Shown here piece after piece: positions 58,768 to 64,000 of a stretch of 64,000 nucleotides of DNA. A program made the position numbers and the translations under genes. The notes below the pieces were generated by a model. That model worked only from the letters and a program-made list of their open reading frames with translations, had not been told where the DNA came from and did not search any database. Source of the DNA: Lachnospiraceae bacterium (GTDB lineage Bacteria > Bacillota > Clostridia > Lachnospirales > Lachnospiraceae); the NCBI GenBank assembly GCA_024681795.1, contig JAILAD010000045.1, positions 1-64,000 of the forward strand, read 5' to 3'. Each line of letters starts with the position of its first letter. Position 1 is the stretch's first letter.

Positions 58768-58803
58768 AAAGTGCATTTTCTTACTGTAAAATTTTCGCAC
58801 TTT
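58768..58803. promoter_or_regulatory. Inverted repeat in the yerC upstream region
   Basis: AAAGTGC (58768-58774) and GCACTTT (58797-58803) are reverse complements separated by 22 nt, between a minus-strand TATACT -10 candidate (58829-58824) and the yerC start. It could be an operator or a leader hairpin of yerC. Confidence 0.4.
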
Positions 58804-58898
58804 AATACTTTAACACACGAAAAAGTATAACACAGATTGCTTTACGTGTAAATACAAAAATTCCCGCTTTTTTCTTTCGATTTAAAGAGGGGGATTTG

Positions 58899-58927
58899 TT
58901 TACAATACGATAAACTTAGTCTATAAT
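58899..58927 (+). promoter_or_regulatory. Promoter of the giant FAD-oxidoreductase gene
   Basis: TTTACA (58899-58904) and a perfect TATAAT (58922-58927) with 17-nt spacing. An AAAGGGG ribosome site follows at about 58976-58982. Confidence 0.75.
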
Positions 58928-58993
58928 AATTAGGAATGTTGTCTTCTGTGGGCGCATCTCAAAAAGGGTTAGCAGAAAGGGGTTTATGTTTGG

Positions 58994-61900
58994 ATGAAGA
59001 AGGTAGTAATCATCGGAGCCGGACCTGCGGGAATTACTGCAGGATATCAGCTGATGAAGGAATCGGGTAATTTTGACGTTACGATTCTGGAAGCGGATAC
59101 GAAGGTCGGTGGAATTGCCAGGACCGTAGAAGTAAACGGAAACCGAATGGATTTGGGAGGTCATCGGTTTTTTTCGAAAAATGAAGAAGTAAAAAAATGG
59201 TGGGAAGAGATTCTTTCAAAACAGGGACAGCCTGCACTGGATGACCGTATTTTAAAAAGATATGTCAATACACAGCCCGGCGGACCGGATCCCGAATTTG
59301 AAGACGAAGTGATGCTTGTCAGAAAGCGTATTTCCAGCATTTACTTTAATGAAAAATTCTTTGAATATCCGGTAAAAATCAACAGTAATACCATAAAGAA
59401 TTTGGGCCTTGGCCAGACGGCGAAGGCCGGTTTCAGTTATCTCGAAAGTTCGATTTTCAAGAAAAAAGAAGACAATCTTGAGAATTTCTATATGAATCAT
59501 TTCGGTAAACAGCTCTATCAGATTTTCTTTGAAGGGTATACCGAAAAACTCTGGGGACGTCATCCGTCCCAGATTTCTGCAGACTGGGGGGCACAGAGGA
59601 TGAAGGGGGTTACCGTGTCCTCCATTCTGAAAGATACCGGTCATAAAAAATCCAAAAACCCTGAATCTTATGAAGAGAATACATCTTTAAGCGAAGAATT
59701 CCTGTATCCGAAACTCGGACCCGGACAGATGTGGGAAATTGCGGCAAACCGTTTTGTTGAAAAGGGCGGAAAAATCGCATTCGGCTGCAAGGTAACCGGA
59801 ATCGAAACGGAAAACAACGTCATCAAGGGGGTTCGTTACGTTCAGGACGGACAGGCTGCCGTTATGGAAGCAGATATTGTAATTTCATCCATGCCCGTGA
59901 AAGACCTGATTCTCGGAATGAAGAATGTTCCGCAGAATGTCCTGGAGGTGGCAAGAGGGCTTCCCTACAGGGATTTTGTTGTACTCGGACTTCTTGTTCC
60001 GAAACTTAAAATTGAGAATACAACCAAGATTAAGACTCTGAATAACATTGTTCCGGACTGTTGGATTTATGTTCAGGATACAGCCGTAAAACTCGGCAGA
60101 ATCCAGATTTACAATAACTGGTCTCCGTATCTGGTTGCCAAGCCTCAGGAGAATGTCTGGATCGGTTTGGAATATTTCTGTAATGAAGGGGATTATTATT
60201 GGAATCAGAGTGATATCCAGTGGCAGACGCTTGCGGTATCGGAACTTGTGAAAATGGGTATTATTGACGACCCTCCCGTTATACTGGATTTCCACAAGGA
60301 AATGGTAAAGAAGGCATATCCTGCCTATTTTGATACCTATTCCAGATTTGACGAGATTAAGACTTATCTGAACATGTTCCCGAACCTTTACTGTGTCGGA
60401 AGAAACGGACAGCATCGCTATAATAACATGGATCACACCATGATGACTTCGTTTGAAACCGCCCGTAACATTATTGCGGGAAAGACGGACAAGACGAAAA
60501 TCTGGGCCGTTAATATGGCGGCAGAATATCATGAGAGCAATGCTCCGGCAGTACAAAACCGTCCCATTATTTATGTGGAGGGTGCTGCCGACAACAAGCC
60601 GGGGAAAGCGACGCCCGAAAGAGATGAATTTGCGGAAGCGATTGCCGCCGCAAAAGAAGACAATGCGAAGAAAAAAGGCTTCAATCCGATGATGTCCATT
60701 CGGGACAGACTGAGCATCAGAAGTTTAAGAAAACCGAAACAGCCGTCTTCGGCGGTCAATTATGCGCTTCTTTCAGGGGATGAATCAACGGAACGCAATT
60801 CCTACAGGAATGCGGCGGTTCCGATTCGTTCCAATTATCAGGAACCGGCAGGAACGATTTCTGCGTCCGGTTCCTCAGCCGTAAGAAAACCAAGCGGAAT
60901 TCGGAACAATGCCACTATGCCGGAAGATACCTATGTGGTTAATTCCGCACCGGTTAAGAAGGATTCTCCGGTAGCAATCAGTCCGGAGACCGCAACATCC
61001 AATGCTGCGGCATCCGTTGCGGGAAACGAACCGGTGAATCAGACGTCCGGCCAGACTCCGTTATTTACAACCGCTGCCTCTTTTGAGGAACCGAAATATG
61101 AAGTTCCGGCAGAGAGGAAAGCACCGGAAAAGAAGAAGGAAAGAACGAATATTACGCCGGGATATTACGGCGATCCGCTTGAAGAAATTGAAGTGGATAC
61201 CAGCTTTTACGATACTGCGGAACTGCCTGTTGATGAGATAAATGAAGCACTTAAGGAAAGTGAAAATACAGTTGAGAAGCAGACCGCTTATGAAGATTAC
61301 CCTGCATCCGCCGAAGCTACGGCAGAAGAAAACGTTACTGCAGAGGAAGTAATTGAGACAGAGGAATCCGTTGTATCCGAAGAGACAGTTGCGGTTGAGG
61401 AAACTGTTGCAGTTGAGGAAAATGCGGAGGAAACCGTTGTGGCATCCGCGAAGTTTAATCCGAATGAAAAGAAAACGGAAGAGACTCCGAAGGAAAGCAG
61501 TTCTACAGGAACTTTATTTACTCCGAGATATTTCAGGGAAGAACCTGTATTTGAGGAACCCGTTGCTTATTCGGAACCTGCCGGCACGGAGTCAGCGTAT
61601 ACGGAACCAGTCAGCGCGGAACCTGCCTATACCGAGCCTGCTTATGACGAGGCAGTATATACGGAGCCTGTAAGTGAGGAACCTGCCTACACAGAACCTG
61701 CTTATGCTGAGGAAGCGTATACGGAACCTGTAAGTGCGGAACCCGCCTACACGGAACCTGTATATGAGGAGTCAGCTTATACGGGAGGTGCCTCTGCTGC
61801 GCCCGTTTATACAGAACAGGCCGATGCGGGATATGCCTATACAGAACAGACCTATGCCGAACCGGCATATACGGAACAGACTTATACAGAACCTGCCTAT

Positions 61901-64000
61901 AGCGAAGAAACATTTACAGAGCAGGCTTATACCGAACCCGCATATACGGAGAACACTTACGAGCAAAACGGTGCAGCTTACGGACAGCCTTCTTATGACA
62001 GGAATGCTTATGATACACAGGCATATCCCGCAGAGGGATATGATAATCCGGTTGACCAGGAAGGTTATCAGGAAGATTATTATGCGGATTATTCCTCCCG
62101 CAATGAAGAATATGATTCCACTTATGTACCGGAATACAGTGACGGCTACGGATATGAAAACACTTACGAAGAGGGAACATATTACGAGGAACAGCCTGCA
62201 GAGGAAGAACCGGTTGCGGAAACCTATTCCGGGCAGCAGGATAACTATTCGGTTCCGGTTCAAAATGAAGAAAAGAAAGATGAAGTCGGAATTCAGAAAT
62301 CCAATGATTTCGGAAGCATTTTTGCAATGCCTACGGAAGACGAGACGAAAAAGAAACAGACGGCATTCGATATGCCTTATACTCCTATAGCGCCGACCAT
62401 TACCATCGCACCGAAGAAGGAAGAGAAGAAGGAATTCCTGAATCAGACCGGATTCTCCAGAGAAAAAGTGGAGAAGGTTTTAAAGACCGAGATTACGTTA
62501 AAACCGAAGAAAGAAGAAAAGAAGGAAGAACCTCAGGTATTGGTGGTAAGCGTTCCGAAACCGAGCTATCATACCGCAAAAGGAGTGTTCACTCCGAAAC
62601 CCATTACGGAAGAGGAAAGGAAGCAGATCGAGGCGGAAGAAAGGGCAAAGAGACCGATTGCTCCTTCCATCAATTTCAAGAAAGCACCGGAACCTCCAAA
62701 GGAAGAGGAATCGAAGAAACAAAGACCAAGAAAGAAAAATTTTGCAAAACCTGCAGTTCCGATTACTGCAGATTGGGAATCCATGAATGCAAAAACGCTT
62801 CGTGAACTCCCGGAAATGGAGACAAAGAAGGAAGAAACTCCTGAAATCAAAGTTCAGAAGAGCGATCTTCCGAAATACGATATTTATGCGGAAATGTCTT
62901 ACGGAGAAACCAATGTTGAGGAATCCTCCGCCGGCTCCGCTGCAATAGCGGCATCCATTCAGTCTGCGGAATTGAAGGCTGCCAGGGTAAAAGAGGCAGA
63001 ACAGACTGCTGCCGCAGGGTCCGGAACGTCGACACTGTTTACGCGTGCTTCTGGTTTTGTTCCCTATTCGGACGGCACGGTGCCGAGAGAAACCGGTACG
63101 GTAAACATCCCTGTTGCGGAACAGGCTGAACCGGAACCGTTTGCCGGACCGTTTGCAGAACAGGTTACAGAGACTTTTGCAGAGTCATATACCGAGCCGG
63201 TTGCGGAACCGGTTACGGAAGCAGTTGGCGAGACATATTCCGAGACGGTTGCAGAATCGCTTGAAGAAACGGTCGCAGCTCCGGCAACAGAATCTTCCGT
63301 TACAGAGCAAAGCGTAACCGAAACAGTTGCGGTTACGAATCAGCAGGAAACCGAAACAGAGGAAAAAACGGAAGAACAGGCAGAATCAAAACCTGTTCGT
63401 CAGCCCCTTCCCGCGAAGAAGAGCATTCAGGATATTGAAGTTCCGAAGGATCTCTTTGCAAATGCCCGTGTAATTGCGGTAATTAAGAATGGTGTCAAGA
63501 CATCGACGGTAGCGGATAAATCCGATGCGTCTACGTCACAGCCGGTAAAGAAAACAATTCAAAAATATACTTCCGATTTTGAAACAACAACAGTGAAGTC
63601 CATTCGCAAACTTCGTGCAAAGAGACAGGAAGAAGCAATTCAGTCCGTTGCAAGCATGCTGGAGGGTACCTCCGAAAGAAGAGTTGTTTCACCGCGTCCG
63701 AAGGCACCTGCACCTTCCGTTGCAAATATTTTTGCATCAACATCTTTTATGGATGAGAAGGAAGCAGAAAGTACGCCGGTGATAAATGAAAATGTAATTC
63801 CGGCTCCTGCAGTAAATGAAACAACTGAGCCTGCGGTAAATGAAACAACTGCTCCTTACGAGAATACGGAGTCTTCGGGGTTTACGCTTGATCTTCACCT
63901 GAACGACGGTTCCCACCGTGTTGTGAAAGACCTGTTCCCGGAAAAAGCAGTTGAAGAAACACCGGTTGAGACAGTAGCGGAAGCATTTGAAGAAGCGGTT
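58994..64000 (+). CDS. Giant FAD-dependent oxidoreductase with long acidic repetitive tail (partial, 3' end outside window)
   Basis: The frame is open from ATG 58994 to the window edge: 1669 codons without a stop. Residues 1 to about 500 are a flavoprotein of the amine oxidase / UDP-galactopyranose mutase-like type: dinucleotide motif VIIGAGPAGITAGYQL, a GG-acid segment MDLGGHRFFSKNEEV, YTEKLWGRHPSQISADWGAQR, and a C-terminal FAD site CVGRNGQHRYNNMDHTMM. The following 1150 or more residues are Glu/Pro/Ala/Thr/Tyr-rich, with YTEP-type repeats (about 61590-61960), Lys/Glu helices and scattered LFT motifs, and are probably disordered. No signal peptide. Substrate of the enzyme and role of the tail are unknown. 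Confidence 0.85.
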   Translation, partial: MKKVVIIGAGPAGITAGYQLMKESGNFDVTILEADTKVGGIARTVEVNGNRMDLGGHRFFSKNEEVKKWWEEILSKQGQPALDDRILKRYVNTQPGGPDPEFEDEVMLVRKRISSIYFNEKFFEYPVKINSNTIKNLGLGQTAKAGFSYLESSIFKKKEDNLENFYMNHFGKQLYQIFFEGYTEKLWGRHPSQISADWGAQRMKGVTVSSILKDTGHKKSKNPESYEENTSLSEEFLYPKLGPGQMWEIAANRFVEKGGKIAFGCKVTGIETENNVIKGVRYVQDGQAAVMEADIVISSMPVKDLILGMKNVPQNVLEVARGLPYRDFVVLGLLVPKLKIENTTKIKTLNNIVPDCWIYVQDTAVKLGRIQIYNNWSPYLVAKPQENVWIGLEYFCNEGDYYWNQSDIQWQTLAVSELVKMGIIDDPPVILDFHKEMVKKAYPAYFDTYSRFDEIKTYLNMFPNLYCVGRNGQHRYNNMDHTMMTSFETARNIIAGKTDKTKIWAVNMAAEYHESNAPAVQNRPIIYVEGAADNKPGKATPERDEFAEAIAAAKEDNAKKKGFNPMMSIRDRLSIRSLRKPKQPSSAVNYALLSGDESTERNSYRNAAVPIRSNYQEPAGTISASGSSAVRKPSGIRNNATMPEDTYVVNSAPVKKDSPVAISPETATSNAAASVAGNEPVNQTSGQTPLFTTAASFEEPKYEVPAERKAPEKKKERTNITPGYYGDPLEEIEVDTSFYDTAELPVDEINEALKESENTVEKQTAYEDYPASAEATAEENVTAEEVIETEESVVSEETVAVEETVAVEENAEETVVASAKFNPNEKKTEETPKESSSTGTLFTPRYFREEPVFEEPVAYSEPAGTESAYTEPVSAEPAYTEPAYDEAVYTEPVSEEPAYTEPAYAEEAYTEPVSAEPAYTEPVYEESAYTGGASAAPVYTEQADAGYAYTEQTYAEPAYTEQTYTEPAYSEETFTEQAYTEPAYTENTYEQNGAAYGQPSYDRNAYDTQAYPAEGYDNPVDQEGYQEDYYADYSSRNEEYDSTYVPEYSDGYGYENTYEEGTYYEEQPAEEEPVAETYSGQQDNYSVPVQNEEKKDEVGIQKSNDFGSIFAMPTEDETKKKQTAFDMPYTPIAPTITIAPKKEEKKEFLNQTGFSREKVEKVLKTEITLKPKKEEKKEEPQVLVVSVPKPSYHTAKGVFTPKPITEEERKQIEAEERAKRPIAPSINFKKAPEPPKEEESKKQRPRKKNFAKPAVPITADWESMNAKTLRELPEMETKKEETPEIKVQKSDLPKYDIYAEMSYGETNVEESSAGSAAIAASIQSAELKAARVKEAEQTAAAGSGTSTLFTRASGFVPYSDGTVPRETGTVNIPVAEQAEPEPFAGPFAEQVTETFAESYTEPVAEPVTEAVGETYSETVAESLEETVAAPATESSVTEQSVTETVAVTNQQETETEEKTEEQAESKPVRQPLPAKKSIQDIEVPKDLFANARVIAVIKNGVKTSTVADKSDASTSQPVKKTIQKYTSDFETTTVKSIRKLRAKRQEEAIQSVASMLEGTSERRVVSPRPKAPAPSVANIFASTSFMDEKEAESTPVINENVIPAPAVNETTEPAVNETTAPYENTESSGFTLDLHLNDGSHRVVKDLFPEKAVEETPVETVAEAFEEAV
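61587..61962 (+). repeat. YTEP repeat region of the giant gene
   Basis: Degenerate repeats coding for units such as AYTEPVSAEP, AYTEPAYAEE and AYTEQTYTEP occur some 15 times. Codons vary between units (TAT/TAC, ACG/ACA, GAA/GAG), so the repeats are older than the 33-bp array at 38711 and are kept at the protein level. Confidence 0.8.

Noticed and set aside
61353-62390. Long open frames on both strands within the giant gene, rich in Arg, Leu and Asn or in Phe and Ile.
   Set aside because: They are antisense or shifted readings of the repetitive Glu/Pro/Tyr codons; no ribosome sites or motifs, and the main frame is open for 1669 codons.

Overview
The window looks like chromosomal DNA of an anaerobic member of the Clostridia, most likely Lachnospiraceae. 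The reasons are the cysE-cysS-mrnC-rlmB-sigH block (sigH being a sporulation-lineage sigma factor), a fermentative AdhE behind a consensus promoter with a Rex-type operator, QueH, several GGDEF/EAL/HD-GYP proteins, consensus sigma-A promoters, strong AGGAGG-type ribosome sites and moderate GC with short intergenic gaps. I cannot name the genus. No phage, insertion sequence, CRISPR array or rRNA gene is visible.

Layout. 1-1.8 kb (minus): DUF58 protein (cut by the left edge) and MoxR ATPase. 2.1-7.6 kb: LTA-synthase-like sulfatase, an EAL phosphodiesterase with a degenerate GGDEF domain, and QueH. 7.7-12.9 kb: ArgS, a Nudix hydrolase behind a TACA-NN-TGTA operator, a DUF2156 protein, a YkgJ-type cysteine-cluster protein, a TrmH-family methyltransferase and a small unknown protein. 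13-15.2 kb: a zinc-ribbon/low-complexity membrane protein, then tRNA-Val and tRNA-Met on the minus strand. 15.4-21.2 kb: IlvE, an esterase/acyltransferase/DUF6320 cassette and a broken diguanylate cyclase gene. 21.3-29.3 kb: AdhE, an APH-like kinase, an AEC transporter, an HD-GYP protein, ThrH, a secreted protein and IspF. 29.3-34.5 kb: GNAT, CysE, CysS, MrnC, RlmB, SigH. 34.5-41.7 kb: a large lipoprotein, tRNA-Thr, a small membrane protein, a second zinc-ribbon protein with a 33-bp repeat array, a GH26 enzyme without signal peptide and an SH3 protein. 41.8-50.7 kb: PBP1A (minus), YigZ, ThyA-FolA, a diguanylate cyclase (minus), DapA, DapB and a eukaryotic-type HisA. 50.8-58.8 kb: cold shock protein (minus), then an aromatic amino acid operon. 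59-64 kb: the 5' part of a gene for a giant FAD-dependent oxidoreductase.

The most distinctive region is 51.2-58.8 kb. A PfoR/EIIC-like membrane protein with a structured leader heads tyrA, aroB, an aroC-chorismate mutase fusion, an aroE-aroK fusion, aroQ (3-dehydroquinate dehydratase) and a membrane protein with a catalytically dead LytM domain. This supplies every step from DAHP to chorismate except EPSP synthase, then chorismate mutase and prephenate dehydrogenase. A TrpR-related YerC gene converges on the end of the operon.

Other points of interest: a 10-mer, TTATGTAAAC, occurs 12 times, only in 29-34 kb and 52-58 kb, often as inverted pairs. The last gene encodes a FAD enzyme of about 500 residues joined to more than 1100 residues of acidic, repetitive, probably disordered sequence. 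A diguanylate cyclase gene has lost the linker and first motif of its GGDEF domain together with its reading frame. Family names come from motif recognition only; no database search was made.
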